Below, in pieces: positions 6,708-16,576 of a stretch of DNA of 43,122 nt (position 1 is its first letter; every line of letters starts with the position of its first letter). The stretch is taken from NCBI GenBank assembly GCA_007130885.1, contig SLRQ01000090.1, positions 1 through 43,122 of the forward strand. The letters run 5' to 3'. This DNA is from Deltaproteobacteria bacterium. Its GTDB lineage: Bacteria > Myxococcota > Myxococcia > SLRQ01. Made by a program: the position numbers and the translations under genes. The notes below the pieces were generated by a model. That model saw only the letters and a program-made list of their open reading frames with translations. It was not told where the DNA came from and ran no database searches.

Positions 6708-8504
6708 ATGCAGTCTCGTATTCGCAACTTCGCAATTGTCGCGCACATCGATCATGGAAAGTCGACGCTCGCCGATCGTCTACTGGACTTGACGGAGACC
6801 GTCTCCGACCGGGACCGGCAGGACCAGTTTCTAGATCAGATGGATCTCGAGCGGGAAAGAGGCATCACCATCAAGGCGAACGCGGTGAGAATGCGCTACC
6901 GCGCCGACGATGGTAACGACTACGTTCTCAATCTCATCGACACGCCGGGGCACGTTGACTTTGCCTACGAGGTATCAAGGTCATTGGCAGCCTGCGAGGG
7001 CGCCATCCTGGTGGTGGATGCCAGCCAGGGGGTCGAGGCTCAGACCCTTGCGAACGCTTACTTGGCGGCCGACGCGGATCTCGAGCTGGTGCCCGTCATC
7101 AACAAGATCGACCTCCCCGCCGCCGACGTCGAGATGGCCCGGCATGAGATCGAGGAAGTCGTGGGGCTGGATGCGAAGGACGCGCCGGCTGTTTCCGCCA
7201 AGATGGGAACCAACATTCGGGAGGTTCTGGAGGCCGTCGTAAAACTGGTTCCTCCTCCCCAAAGTGAACCCGAGGCGCCGCTCAAGGCCTTGGTGTTCGA
7301 TTCCTGGTTCGACAGTTATAGGGGAGTTGTATGTCTGATTCGGGTAATAGACGGCAAGATCGAGAAGGGAGACAGGATCAAGCTCTGGTCGACCGGCAAG
7401 AGCCATGATGTCCAGGATCTCGGCGTCAGAGCGCCCGGCTACTGTTCCACGAAGTCGCTCTCCGCCGGAGAGGTTGGTCTCTTGATCGCTGGAATCAAGG
7501 AGGTCGCCGATGCCAAGGTCGGAGACACGGTGACCCACTCCGCACGGCCGTGCGAGGAGTCTTACCCCGGTTTTCGAGAACCAAAGCCCATGGTCTTCTC
7601 GGGCGTCTACCCGATCGATTCCGGCGACTACGAAAACCTTAGAGACGCGCTGGAGAAGCTGGCCCTGAACGACTCCAGCTTCGTTTACGAGGCCGAGGTC
7701 TCACAGGCGCTGGGGTTCGGTTTCCGATGCGGTTTCCTGGGCCTACTGCACATGGAAATCGTTCAGGAGCGGCTGGAACGGGAGTTCAACCTCGAGCTCA
7801 TCACCACGGCTCCGTCTGTCGTGTACAGGGTGAGCAAAAAGGACGGGACCGTCATGGATGTCGACAATCCCGCAAACGTACCGCCGGTTCAAGAGATCCA
7901 GTTCATAGAAGAGCCGTACATCGAGGCACATGTGCATGCTCCTCATGAGTACGTAGGGGCTGTAATCAAGCTTTGCGAGGACCGGCGCGGAAAGCAGCTC
8001 GGAATCTCATACCCCAGTGTTCGCCATGTACAGATCGACTACCACCTCCCCCTCTCCGAGGTGGTTCTGGATTTCTATGACCGGCTGAAGAGCATCAGCA
8101 GGGGATATGCTTCCTTGGACTACGAGCCGGCCGGGCATCTGGAGGGCGACCTCGTTCGATTGGACCTGCTGGTAAACGGGGAGCCGGTGGATGCTCTCTC
8201 GCTGATTGTGCATAAGGCCAGGGCTCATCAACGTGGAAGAGACCTTTGCGTGCGCATGAAGAACGTCATCCCTCGCCAGATGTACGAGGTGATCATCCAA
8301 GCGGCCATCGGCACCAAGGTGGTAGCGCGAACGACCGTGAGGGCCTTTCGCAAGAATGTGACCGCCAAGTGTTATGGGGGCGATGTCACCCGCAAGCGTA
8401 AGCTGATCGAGAAGCAAAAGGAGGGGAAGCGCAGGATGAAGCAGGTCGGCACTGTCGAGATCCCACAGGATGCATTCCTGGCGGTGCTGAAGCTGGATGA
8501 CTGA
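6708..8504 (+). CDS. lepA: Elongation factor 4 (LepA)
   Basis: A 598-residue translational GTPase, the normal LepA length. The start ATG at 6708 gives the typical [15 protein letters not shown] and follows GGGAGACGG; an upstream GTG at 6666 would add 14 atypical residues. G-domain motifs are AHIDHGKST (P loop), RGITI (switch I), DTPGHVDF and NKIDLP. Later come the LepA-specific parts, including [22 protein letters not shown], and the basic C-terminal domain ending [10 protein letters not shown], with [19 protein letters not shown] just before. EF4 binds ribosomes and affects elongation or initiation under stress. It precedes a small membrane protein and the pyr genes in the same direction; a classical lepB partner is absent. 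Confidence 0.98.
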   Translation: MQSRIRNFAIVAHIDHGKSTLADRLLDLTETVSDRDRQDQFLDQMDLERERGITIKANAVRMRYRADDGNDYVLNLIDTPGHVDFAYEVSRSLAACEGAILVVDASQGVEAQTLANAYLAADADLELVPVINKIDLPAADVEMARHEIEEVVGLDAKDAPAVSAKMGTNIREVLEAVVKLVPPPQSEPEAPLKALVFDSWFDSYRGVVCLIRVIDGKIEKGDRIKLWSTGKSHDVQDLGVRAPGYCSTKSLSAGEVGLLIAGIKEVADAKVGDTVTHSARPCEESYPGFREPKPMVFSGVYPIDSGDYENLRDALEKLALNDSSFVYEAEVSQALGFGFRCGFLGLLHMEIVQERLEREFNLELITTAPSVVYRVSKKDGTVMDVDNPANVPPVQEIQFIEEPYIEAHVHAPHEYVGAVIKLCEDRRGKQLGISYPSVRHVQIDYHLPLSEVVLDFYDRLKSISRGYASLDYEPAGHLEGDLVRLDLLVNGEPVDALSLIVHKARAHQRGRDLCVRMKNVIPRQMYEVIIQAAIGTKVVARTTVRAFRKNVTAKCYGGDVTRKRKLIEKQKEGKRRMKQVGTVEIPQDAFLAVLKLDD

Positions 8505-8603
8505 CGGCCGCTATGTAATAGAATGGGTCTTGGCTGAATACGACTGCTTCCGGTTCATTCATTTCTTGCATTACTCTCATCCGTGGGTGTAGGAGCCAAC
8601 TCG

Positions 8604-9062
8604 ATGATCCTTATTCGCGAAAGGCTGTCGGAATCTCTTCGTTCTCACAAAGGCCAGGCGGGCAAGGTCAAGTTCCTTACTTTGGTGCTGATTGCGGTCG
8701 TGGCCGCCGCGGTGTACGGCGGTTTTGTGTACCTCCCGCTGATGATGAACAACATGGAAGTCAACAAGGTTTGCAAGGAGTCCTTGAACTCGACCTGGCG
8801 CCGGTGGGATCCGCGGCATACTCGCGAGGACTTTCTTCGCCGAGTGCATTCCATTGCGACGGTAGAACGTGAGATAGGCGGTGAGACGCGAAGAGTACCG
8901 GCTATTGATCCGGGCGATCACCTGGAAGTAAAGCTGGACCGGACCGCCAGGCCGCCGATATTGTCCATAGGCGCATACTACGAGCGAGAAATAGATCTGC
9001 CTTTCGTAGATCGGACCCATGTCTTCAGTTTTTCCTCGTACTGCGAACGGGAAATGGAGTAG
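8604..9062 (+). CDS. Membrane-anchored protein of unknown function
   Basis: A 152-residue protein from ATG 8604, which follows taggag at a good distance; the longer frame adds seven residues. A basic N-terminus (about 1-22) is followed by one transmembrane segment (FLTLVLIAVVAAAVYGGFVY, about 24-43), so it is probably an inner-membrane protein with an extracytoplasmic domain of about 105 residues. That domain has two Cys (near residues 57 and 148) and several Arg/Trp residues; no family is recognised. Position between lepA and pyrR, with only nine bases to pyrR, suggests cotranscription with the pyrimidine genes, but no link to the pathway is visible. Confidence 0.7.
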   Translation: MILIRERLSESLRSHKGQAGKVKFLTLVLIAVVAAAVYGGFVYLPLMMNNMEVNKVCKESLNSTWRRWDPRHTREDFLRRVHSIATVEREIGGETRRVPAIDPGDHLEVKLDRTARPPILSIGAYYEREIDLPFVDRTHVFSFSSYCEREME

Positions 9063-9071
9063 CAAGAAGCG

Positions 9072-9638
9072 ATGCCTCCCTACAATCTCATTGAGAAACG
9101 GCGGTATCTCGAGGGTGGGCGGATAAACGCCAAGCTCGACGAGATCGCAAAGTCCATAATCGAACAGGTTTCGGATCCCAAGGATGTCGTCCTGGTCGGC
9201 ATTCGCACCGGCGGTGTCCCGCTTGCGGAGCGTTTGCGCAAACGCCTGAAGAAAACGACCGGGGTCGAGACGCCGCTGGGCATTCTCGACATCACCCTGT
9301 ATCGCGACGATGTTTTCAGAGGCCTGGAGCAGCCGGAGGTCGGCCCGACCAAAATCGACTTCGTCCTTGGGGACCGCTTAGTGGTTCTGGTTGATGATGT
9401 GCTCTATACGGGAAGAACAGTGCGGGCCGCCATCGACGCGTTGATGGATTTTGGACGTCCCAGGCGCATTCTGCTTGCGGTGCTCGTCGACCGTGGAGGT
9501 CGGGAGCTGCCGATAGCCGCGGACATCGTGGGCGAGCGGGTCGAGGCGAGATCCGACGAGACCGTGGAGGTTCGCCTGGCGGAGAACGATGGTGACGATG
9601 CGGTCGTTGTAATGGGAGAGAAGAGAAAGGGCGGCTGA
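9072..9638 (+). CDS. pyrR: PyrR, pyrimidine regulatory protein/uracil phosphoribosyltransferase
   Basis: A 188-residue protein of the PyrR family. Near the N-terminus R/K-rich helices precede VVLVGIRTGGVPLAERL; the PRPP-binding loop is LVVLVDDVLYTGRTVRAAIDAL (about 98-119), followed by AVLVDRGGRELP, all typical. In Firmicutes PyrR binds pyr mRNA to cause attenuation and also has uracil phosphoribosyltransferase activity. Here I see no PyrR-binding loop or antiterminator upstream or between the genes. The protein may therefore act mainly as an enzyme or by another route. It heads pyrR-pyrB-pyrC. Confidence 0.95.
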   Translation: MPPYNLIEKRRYLEGGRINAKLDEIAKSIIEQVSDPKDVVLVGIRTGGVPLAERLRKRLKKTTGVETPLGILDITLYRDDVFRGLEQPEVGPTKIDFVLGDRLVVLVDDVLYTGRTVRAAIDALMDFGRPRRILLAVLVDRGGRELPIAADIVGERVEARSDETVEVRLAENDGDDAVVVMGEKRKGG

Positions 9639-9671
9639 TACGCCGCGCCACCTGATTCGATGGAGGAAGAA

Positions 9672-10739
9672 GTGAGCAGTAGCGAGACCCGGCCACGCCC
9701 GAAGAAGAAGGGTACCAAAAAGAAAGTAGTTGCGGCTCCAGGGACACCGGAGGTGAAGGCGGCGGATGAACCGGGGAGTAATATGCCCGGCGCTCCCCGC
9801 CACCTACTAGGTATCGCGGAGCTGTCGCGTTCGGATATCCACGAGATCTTGGATACCGCGGTGGCCTTCAAGGAGGTCATGCGACGGTCTATCAAGAAGG
9901 TTCCCACGTTGCGCGGGAAGATGGTCATCAACCTTTTCTTCGAACCGTCGACACGCACCCGCACATCTTTCGAGATAGCCGGCAAGCTGTTGTCCGCGGA
10001 CGTCATAAACTTCTCGGCTTCCGCCAGCGCTCTCTCCAAGGGAGAGACTCTTTTGGACACCGCAAGAAACCTTCGGGCCATGCACCCGGACATACTCGTG
10101 GTTCGCAGTGCCTCGGCGGGCGTACCATGGATGCTGGCAAGAAACCTCGACTGCGCCATCCTGAATGCAGGGGACGGTGCTCATGAGCATCCGAGCCAGG
10201 CTCTTCTCGACGTGCTCACGCTTAGAGAACGATGGGGCACCCTCGAAGGCAAGACGGTCGCCATCGTGGGCGATATCTCCGGCAGCCGCGTTGTGGGATC
10301 GAACATACGCTGCCTTTCAAAGCTGGGAGCCCGCGTGCGTCTATGCGGCCCGCCTACCATGATCCCGTGGGGGATAGAAGAGCTCGGCGCTTTGTCGGTG
10401 CATCATAGGCTCGAGGAGGCCATAGAGGGTGTGGACGCCGTCATGATGCTTCGAATTCAGAAGGAGCGAGCGGCGGAGCCGACGTATCCGAGTGATCGGG
10501 AGTACAGCCGTCTTTACGGGCTGTCCCCTAGGAATGTCGATCTGACCAAGAAAGATGCACTGATTCTCCATCCCGGCCCCATGAACCGTGGGGTGGAGAT
10601 CGATCCCGCCGTGGCGGACGGGCCGCGGAGCGTGATCCTCGACCAAGTGGAGAACGGTGTGGCCGTGAGAATGGCTCTACTCTATCTTTCAGCGCGGCCC
10701 ATTGGCGCCGCGTTGGAACCGCCCGTTGCGGCGGCCTGA
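9672..10739 (+). CDS. pyrB: Aspartate carbamoyltransferase catalytic subunit
   Basis: PyrB joins carbamoyl phosphate and aspartate to give carbamoyl aspartate, the second step of UMP synthesis. Signature motifs are [13 protein letters not shown] (carbamoyl-phosphate loop), [12 protein letters not shown] with the active-site Lys, HPSQALLD and LHPGPMNRG. The start is ambiguous: GTG 9672 follows GGAGGAAGAA at ideal spacing and gives 355 residues with a Lys/Pro-rich extension of about 37. ATG 9660 lacks a ribosome-binding site. ATG 9783 follows ggggag and gives the usual family length of about 318. I use 9672. No pyrI regulatory-subunit gene is nearby, so the enzyme may be a trimer or pair with the dihydroorotase, as in some bacteria. 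Confidence 0.95.
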   Translation: MSSSETRPRPKKKGTKKKVVAAPGTPEVKAADEPGSNMPGAPRHLLGIAELSRSDIHEILDTAVAFKEVMRRSIKKVPTLRGKMVINLFFEPSTRTRTSFEIAGKLLSADVINFSASASALSKGETLLDTARNLRAMHPDILVVRSASAGVPWMLARNLDCAILNAGDGAHEHPSQALLDVLTLRERWGTLEGKTVAIVGDISGSRVVGSNIRCLSKLGARVRLCGPPTMIPWGIEELGALSVHHRLEEAIEGVDAVMMLRIQKERAAEPTYPSDREYSRLYGLSPRNVDLTKKDALILHPGPMNRGVEIDPAVADGPRSVILDQVENGVAVRMALLYLSARPIGAALEPPVAAA

Positions 10740-10786
10740 TCAACCGAACTGCTCGAGCTCTCGAGCAATCGGCACGGAAGGAATCA

Positions 10787-12073
10787 ATGCCTCGAAGAAC
10801 GGTAATACGCGGCGCTAGAATCATCGACCCGAGCCAAGGGCTCGACGAAAAGAGATGTCTCGTTGTCGAGGGTGGGCAAATAGCGGGTATGCCCAAGCGG
10901 CCTCCGCGAGGAGGAACCCAGCTCGAAATAGACGGGCGAGGTTTGTGGCTCGTTCCGGGGCTCGTGGATCTGCATACTCACCTGCGAGAGCCGGGACAGG
11001 AGTACAAGGAAACCGTTGAAACTGGAGCCAAGGCCGCGGTCGCGGGAGGTTTTACGACCATAGTTGCAATGCCGAACACCGATCCTCCCAATGATGGAAG
11101 GGCCGTGACCGAGCTCATCATCGAACGGGCGGAGGAGGCCGGCATGGCCAGGGTGCTGCCCGCTGGAGCTATAACCAAAGGGTTGGCGGGCAAGGACCTT
11201 TCCGAAATGGGCGATCTTCGGGATGCGGGCTGTGTCGTTTTCACCGATGACGGCCGGCCCGTGATGAATGCCGGTTTGATGCGGCGTGCCTTGGAGTATG
11301 CAAGGGGGCTTGGTGTTCCTGTAATGACCCACTCCGAGGATCTCGATCTGGCAAAGGGCGGCGTCATGAACGAGGGAGCCGCGGCAACGCGTCTCGGTCT
11401 ACGCGGGGTGCCGGCCTCGGCCGAAGAGGTCATGGTAAACCGCGACATTCGATTGCTGAAGGATACCGGTGGGCGCCTTCACGTTGCGCATGTTTCGACC
11501 GCTGGGGCCGTTGGAGCGGTAAGAGATGCCCGCCGCCGGGGTCTTCAGGTCACCTGCGAGGTGACTCCTCATCACTTCACACTGACCGATGTGGCATGCG
11601 AGCAGTTCGACACCTCCACCAAGATGATGCCTCCACTTAGATCCGAAGCGGATAGAGCCGCCTTGCTGGACGGTATGCGGGATGGAACGGTTCAGGCCAT
11701 CGCCACCGATCATGCGCCACACAGCTCGATTGAGAAGGACGTGGAGTTCGATAGGGCCGCGAACGGAATCGTTGGTCTCGAGACGGCGCTGTCTCTGACC
11801 TTGAAGATCGTCTTGGAAGGAGAGCTTGGCTTATCCAAGGCCGTGGAGCTTCTAACCAGCGGCCCAGCCGGAGTGCTCGGCTTGGATTCCGGAACACTTG
11901 CTACCGGTTCCAAGGCCGATTTCGTGCTGATAGATCCCGAAGCCAGTTGGACGGTCGTTCCGGAGAGATTCCTTTCGAAGGGAAGGAACACTCCTTTCAG
12001 GGGCTGGACGCTGCCCGGAAAGGTCGTCGGAACATGGATCTCGGGACGCCGGGTATACCGAGGCCGGCTCTGA
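10787..12073 (+). CDS. pyrC: Dihydroorotase, class I
   Basis: A 428-residue amidohydrolase converting carbamoyl aspartate to dihydroorotate. The metal site is visible: H63 and H65 (GLVDLHTHLREPG), D154/D155 (VFTDDGRP), H182 (MTHSED), H235 (LHVAHVS) and D308 (AIATDHAPHS). The length and REPG motif mark class I (about 430 residues) rather than the short E. coli type. A purine-rich site (ggaaggaa) precedes the ATG. It lies 47 bases after pyrB. Class I enzymes often form complexes with PyrB; whether this one does is inference. Confidence 0.97.
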   Translation: MPRRTVIRGARIIDPSQGLDEKRCLVVEGGQIAGMPKRPPRGGTQLEIDGRGLWLVPGLVDLHTHLREPGQEYKETVETGAKAAVAGGFTTIVAMPNTDPPNDGRAVTELIIERAEEAGMARVLPAGAITKGLAGKDLSEMGDLRDAGCVVFTDDGRPVMNAGLMRRALEYARGLGVPVMTHSEDLDLAKGGVMNEGAAATRLGLRGVPASAEEVMVNRDIRLLKDTGGRLHVAHVSTAGAVGAVRDARRRGLQVTCEVTPHHFTLTDVACEQFDTSTKMMPPLRSEADRAALLDGMRDGTVQAIATDHAPHSSIEKDVEFDRAANGIVGLETALSLTLKIVLEGELGLSKAVELLTSGPAGVLGLDSGTLATGSKADFVLIDPEASWTVVPERFLSKGRNTPFRGWTLPGKVVGTWISGRRVYRGRL

Positions 12074-12107
12074 GGTAGACTTTCATGTGGAGGTCTGCCT
12101 TTGGATC

Positions 12108-12767
12108 ATGCAAGAACGCTGTTTTGAACAGCTAGCCGGCTGGGCTACCGCGAATCGGTTTGCCGCCGAGATCATGGATGCGCGAGAGACGTACTTCGAG
12201 GGCACGGGTCTCATCCATGAGGACGATATTGCTTTCGAGCAACGCATGGCCGGGCTCTCGGAGTACTACCTGCTCGATCGACCTCTCTCTTTCGACTCGG
12301 AGGGGCGTACGCCCGCGGAGCTGTTCTTGGCGGAGGGGGGAGAAGGGCTGAGTCTCGAAGAAAAAGAGACTTATGCCGGTTTTACTCGCACAATCCACGG
12401 GTTGTTTGAGATCAGAAGAAAATCGAAGGATGCGGTAATCGTGCGTGATGTATTGACCCAGGAGAGCTGTCGGGTCTTCGAGCGCAGGCGCAAGGCCGCG
12501 ATTCTGAAGAAGGACATCATCGAGGCTCGTCTCATACCGATGGATGGGCGCCTGATTTTCGGGCGGACCTTCATTTACCACCCGCACAACGCCCGGAAGC
12601 TCATTGGCTCGTGGGCCAGGGCTCTTCGCAAGAAAGGCAAGGCGGCGGATGCATCGATGCGCCGCGAGGCTATCTGGCGGCTGGCACAGGCTGCGCTCGT
12701 GTATGACAGGCAGCGCCAGAACAACAGATCGGCACCAAAGGTCGAGCTCATTTACGGTAGCCTTTGA
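12108..12767 (+). CDS. Conserved protein of unknown function downstream of pyrC
   Basis: A 219-residue soluble protein without signal peptide. The ATG at 12108 is chosen; a GTG at 12087 would add seven residues. It begins with a helical, acidic half (EIMDARETYFEGTGLIHEDD, YYLLDRPLSF) and continues with a basic half that ends in RREAIWRLAQAALVYDRQRQ. I do not recognise a domain. A central stretch (RRKSKDAVIVRDVLTQESCRVFERRR) looks strand-rich. It lies 34 bases after pyrC and probably belongs to that transcript. No catalytic motif is visible; a cytoplasmic adaptor or nucleic-acid-binding role is possible given the basic half. Confidence 0.65.
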   Translation: MQERCFEQLAGWATANRFAAEIMDARETYFEGTGLIHEDDIAFEQRMAGLSEYYLLDRPLSFDSEGRTPAELFLAEGGEGLSLEEKETYAGFTRTIHGLFEIRRKSKDAVIVRDVLTQESCRVFERRRKAAILKKDIIEARLIPMDGRLIFGRTFIYHPHNARKLIGSWARALRKKGKAADASMRREAIWRLAQAALVYDRQRQNNRSAPKVELIYGSL

Positions 12768-12855
12768 GTGGGAAAAGGACGTTTTTGTGTAACCTTGGTG
12801 CTGCCATGTCGTATTACTCCTTTTTGTATTACGGGGGGGATAGGGCGGAAATCGG

Positions 12856-15800
12856 ATGAGATTTGTTGTGGTGGCCGTATGTGCGGTTCTTGCAACTCCG
12901 GTCTCGGCCGGCTCGAGCGGCGGGCTGCTCGGTCAAATAGTCTGCGATGAAGAGAAGCCGGTCGGGGGCGCCGAGGTCATCCTGGCGGGACGCGACGGTG
13001 TATTAGAGTCTCGAAGGGACAGCGATGAGAAAGGCCTGGTGCGGTTCGATGGTCTTGCTCCCGGCTCGTATTTCTTGAAAGCTCGCGCCGGTGGCTTCGC
13101 GCCCCACGAGGCCGTCTTGAAGATCGAGGCTGGGAAGACCCGGCTTGTCAGGATAGCCTTACTGCCAAAGGCCGACTTTCCCACAAAGAAAAAGGACGCC
13201 GAGCCCGAACCCGGCAAGGTGTTGACGCTCGAAGCGCCCGCCGTGGAAGTCACGGGGAAGGCTCCCGTCATCGATTATGGGACCGGCACCGGACTGGTCA
13301 TGGATGGACGCTGCGCGATGTTGCTGCCAGTGGGCCAGGACACCGAATCATTGGTCGCGCTCGCTCCGGGCTCGGGAGCGGATCACCTCGGAGTCACGCT
13401 TCGTGGTGCCACCTCACCGGAGAACACCTGGCTCATCGACGGCTTCGACACGACGGATGTCGGGCGCGGCCTGGCGACGACGAGTCTTCCCGCCGAGCTG
13501 GTCCGGCAAGTCGCCGTTCGTACAGGAGGCTACGGCGCCGCCCACGGGGGAGCCGGCGGCGGAGTGGTGGACGTGGTCACCAGATCAGGAGGAGATGCCT
13601 TTTTTGGCGACGTTTTCCTCGGTTACTGGCCGGGCGTCCTCGCGGAAAAGATGCTTCCCGAGGTTCGTGATGACTCCGTCATTGTCTCCACCGCCGTGCC
13701 AGTGGACGAGATGGAGCTTGGGGTGGCTCTTGGGGGGCCTTTGGTCGAGGACAAAGCCTGGTTTTTTGTAGGGCTGGCGCCGGGATTCAATGACGTAAGG
13801 TTCACCCGCCATGTCTTCCCCTTGGAAGAGGGAGACGGGGACGCCCATCTTCGGGAGCCACTTGTCGAAGCTGGCAGGGATTTCCTGCGTCAGGAGCGTT
13901 TCGGCTCCATGGTGGCCAGAGTAGATCTGCGGCCAAGCGACGACCAATCTGGGATGCTGGCATTCATCGGCAACCCCCAAAAGTCGGTCGGCGTGTTCGA
14001 TCCTAGCCTGATAGGGGACGAAGCCGCCGTCATGGGCTCGGAGCGGACAAGCGCAAGGAACCTCATCGGTTCGTGGCGTAGCCGCATGATGGACGGCCGG
14101 CTCGTCATGGATACGAATGTCGGCTACCAGTTTCGAAGGCAGGAGCTGCTTCCGTTGGAGACGCTGGCGAAGGATGTGATCCCAACGCGGCACGAGTACC
14201 CCTACCTTTGTCAAGATCTGGCGGATCTACCGGAGTGCAGTCCGTCTGATCCCGAGGACCCGTCTTCTTCACCCTGCGCGGTTCGGGACTACCTCTCGGG
14301 ACCGTTTTGGGTGCAGGAGGACAGTTTCCTTTCGAGGGCGTCGGCCGGGGCGACCTTCACTCGTATGATCGATGGTTTCGGCTTCCATGCCGTCAGTTGG
14401 GGAGCGCGAGCCGACCTCGACAGGTACCGTTATGGTCATGGAGTACACGGGGGTGTGTTGCGAATGGATCTCGGCGATGAAGCTCCGGCACGCTACGTGG
14501 AGCGCCGGGCGGGTACTATCGACGAGGATGGCGAGGTGTCCGCCATGCCTTTCCTGGAGATCGATGCTCGGGGGCTGAACGCCGCCCTTTTCCTGGAGGA
14601 TTCTTGGGAGCCGATCCACGGCCTCCGTTTAGATATAGGGGTCAGGCTCGAGAGCCAACTCCTAGGGGACTCGGCTGGAGTGAGGACGCTCATGCTCCCC
14701 CCTACGCCGGCACCGCGCATTGGCGCGGTCTGGGACTGGACTGGAGAGGGTCTGGCGAGGTTGCACGCACATGTAGGTCGCTATCAGCAGCGAATACCGC
14801 TGAACGTGGTTGCGCGGACCTTTGGTGAGTTCGTGTCGATCATTCAGTATCTAGACGAGGACGGCGTCAACATGACCCCCAGCCTTCAAGGAGTGGAGGA
14901 AATTTCGGTTGGAGCCGAACCACCCTGGATCCAGCCCAATCTTCGAGCGCCTTATCACGACGAGATTAGCCTGGGCCTCGAGAGGGTCGTGACCGACCAT
15001 CTTGCTCTGGGAGTTACGCTGGTGCGACGAACGCTTGGTCGTCTCGTCGAGGATGTTGCGCTGGACGATACCGCGCGCAGATTTGCCATAATAAACCCAG
15101 GCGAGCAGGATCTCTTGGACGCGGCAAAGAGATCTCTCGAATCCGCCGCGGAGTCGGGTAGCACGGATTCGATCGAGGAGGACCTCGAGAACATAGAGGC
15201 GGTGCGTGTCTTCCCACGGGCCGAACGCACTTACCAGGCGATAGAGCTGACGGCTCGCACTTCACCGGGCGGTCGCTGGCTAGTGGCAGGTTCGCTGGTA
15301 CTTTCTCGACTGGATGGGAACTACGCGGGCTATTACTCCCCCCAGAACGAGCAGCTCGATCCAACCGTCACAAGCCAGTTCGATCTTCCCGAACTTGTGG
15401 TGAACAGCACAGGTCCGCTTCGTCTTGACCGGCCGGTAAGGTTGGGGCTGGATGCCTTCTATCAGGGGGAGACCGGTCTGGGCGGTGGTGTTTCGTTTCG
15501 TTACTCTTCCGGGCGTCCCATCGACGTGCTCGGTACTCATGCTTTATACGGCCGGCGAGAGGTCTTCATCCTGCCTCGTGGAGCGGGGGGCCGAACTCCA
15601 CCGCTTTACGATCTGGATCTTTCCATCGGGTATGCATGGAATATCGGCGAGGGGCTCCGCGCGCGCTTCGGCGTGACGGTTTCGAACCTGCTCAATCTCC
15701 AGCGTCCCGTCGAGGTGGATGACGCATATACCTATGATGTGGTGGAGCCCCTCGAAGGCGGTTCTCTGGAAGATATTCGTGACGAGGACGGGGGATCCAC

Positions 15801-15918
15801 TTTGCGGAACGCGCAAGGAGACCTTGCGACGCCGAATACGCGTTGGGGAGAGCCACGCAGCCCGTTCGATCTTCAGCCGCCTAGACGGGTCAAGCTCGGC
15901 CTGATCATCTCTTTTTGA
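12856..15918 (+). CDS. TonB-dependent receptor-like outer membrane protein
   Basis: A 1,020-residue protein. A short signal peptide (about 1-18, ending VSA) is followed by a carboxypeptidase-regulatory-like beta domain (about 24-96, GGAEVILAGRDGVLE through LVRIAL). The plug follows, with DTESLVALAPGSGADH, VTLRGATSPENTWLIDGFDTTD and ELVRQVAVRTGGYGAAHGG. A long beta-barrel ends in the aromatic RVKLGLIISF expected of outer membrane barrels. This order is shared with Oar/CirA-like receptors of Myxococcota and Bacteroidetes. No TonB box, substrate or partner gene is visible, so the ligand is unknown. It stands alone with its own 88-base upstream gap. Confidence 0.88.
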   Translation: MRFVVVAVCAVLATPVSAGSSGGLLGQIVCDEEKPVGGAEVILAGRDGVLESRRDSDEKGLVRFDGLAPGSYFLKARAGGFAPHEAVLKIEAGKTRLVRIALLPKADFPTKKKDAEPEPGKVLTLEAPAVEVTGKAPVIDYGTGTGLVMDGRCAMLLPVGQDTESLVALAPGSGADHLGVTLRGATSPENTWLIDGFDTTDVGRGLATTSLPAELVRQVAVRTGGYGAAHGGAGGGVVDVVTRSGGDAFFGDVFLGYWPGVLAEKMLPEVRDDSVIVSTAVPVDEMELGVALGGPLVEDKAWFFVGLAPGFNDVRFTRHVFPLEEGDGDAHLREPLVEAGRDFLRQERFGSMVARVDLRPSDDQSGMLAFIGNPQKSVGVFDPSLIGDEAAVMGSERTSARNLIGSWRSRMMDGRLVMDTNVGYQFRRQELLPLETLAKDVIPTRHEYPYLCQDLADLPECSPSDPEDPSSSPCAVRDYLSGPFWVQEDSFLSRASAGATFTRMIDGFGFHAVSWGARADLDRYRYGHGVHGGVLRMDLGDEAPARYVERRAGTIDEDGEVSAMPFLEIDARGLNAALFLEDSWEPIHGLRLDIGVRLESQLLGDSAGVRTLMLPPTPAPRIGAVWDWTGEGLARLHAHVGRYQQRIPLNVVARTFGEFVSIIQYLDEDGVNMTPSLQGVEEISVGAEPPWIQPNLRAPYHDEISLGLERVVTDHLALGVTLVRRTLGRLVEDVALDDTARRFAIINPGEQDLLDAAKRSLESAAESGSTDSIEEDLENIEAVRVFPRAERTYQAIELTARTSPGGRWLVAGSLVLSRLDGNYAGYYSPQNEQLDPTVTSQFDLPELVVNSTGPLRLDRPVRLGLDAFYQGETGLGGGVSFRYSSGRPIDVLGTHALYGRREVFILPRGAGGRTPPLYDLDLSIGYAWNIGEGLRARFGVTVSNLLNLQRPVEVDDAYTYDVVEPLEGGSLEDIRDEDGGSTLRNAQGDLATPNTRWGEPRSPFDLQPPRRVKLGLIISF

Positions 15919-15938
15919 GGCAAGCGTTCGATAGGGGC

Positions 15939-15975
15939 CAAGCCGTTTGATTCAAAGTCATGGGAGGACGGCTTG
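15939..15975. repeat. 8-bp inverted repeat between the receptor gene and greA
   Basis: CAAGCCGT (15939-15946) and ACGGCTTG (15968-15975) are perfect arms around 21 bases. It could end the receptor transcript, but no T tract follows. A TTGACA overlaps the right arm (15973-15978) without a convincing -10 box 16-18 bases on, so a promoter is uncertain. Confidence 0.4.
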
Positions 15976-16071
15976 ACACTCGAGTGTGGTGGGGGTACCC
16001 GGAGCGGGAGCATAGTTTGTCTCGGCCATTGTTTTCCCATGAGAAGATCGGGGATCCTGTAGGGAAGCGAA

Positions 16072-16548
16072 ATGAATCGAGTACCAGTAACCAAGGCAGG
16101 CCATGAGGCCCTGCGTAACGAACTCAAGAGACTGAAAACCATCGATCGCCCCAGAATCTCCCGCGAGATAGGCGTGGCACGCGAACATGGCGATTTGAGC
16201 GAGAACGCCGAGTATCACGCCGCCAAGGACAAACAGGGCCTTGTCGAGGCTCGCATCTCTTATCTCGAGGATCGCCTATCTCGTGCCGAGGTGATCGATC
16301 CCGCCGTCCTCTCGGGGGAAAGGGTGGTATTTGGTGCTACGGTAGTGCTGCTTGATCTGGATAACGACGTGGAGGTCACGTATCGGGTCGTGGGGGAGGA
16401 CGAAGCAGACCTGGAGAGGGGGCTAATTTCGATTAGCTCACCTATCGCTCGTGCAATGATTGGGAAGGTCGTGGATGACGAGGTAGAGCTCAAGACCCCT
16501 CGAGGATCTCGGCGTTACGAGATCCTGGAAGTAAGGTTCGAGCGCTGA
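16072..16548 (+). CDS. greA: Transcription elongation factor GreA
   Basis: A 158-residue factor, the normal length. The N-terminal coiled coil (about 1-75) has PVTKAGHEALRNELKRL and the tip acidic pair in REHGDLSENAEYHAAKDKQ, which reaches the RNA polymerase active site to stimulate transcript cleavage. The C-terminal globular part includes ISSPIARAMIGKVVDDEVE and ends YEILEVRFER, as in GreA. It precedes recG and pcm on the same strand with very small gaps, so these three likely form an operon. Confidence 0.97.
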   Translation: MNRVPVTKAGHEALRNELKRLKTIDRPRISREIGVAREHGDLSENAEYHAAKDKQGLVEARISYLEDRLSRAEVIDPAVLSGERVVFGATVVLLDLDNDVEVTYRVVGEDEADLERGLISISSPIARAMIGKVVDDEVELKTPRGSRRYEILEVRFER

Positions 16549-16576
16549 ACGGTTCGATGTGGGGGGCCGCCGCCAG

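Noticed and set aside
15973..16016. Promoter for greA from the TTGACA at 15973
   Set aside because: No acceptable -10 box lies 16-18 bases downstream, so I mention it only with the repeat.
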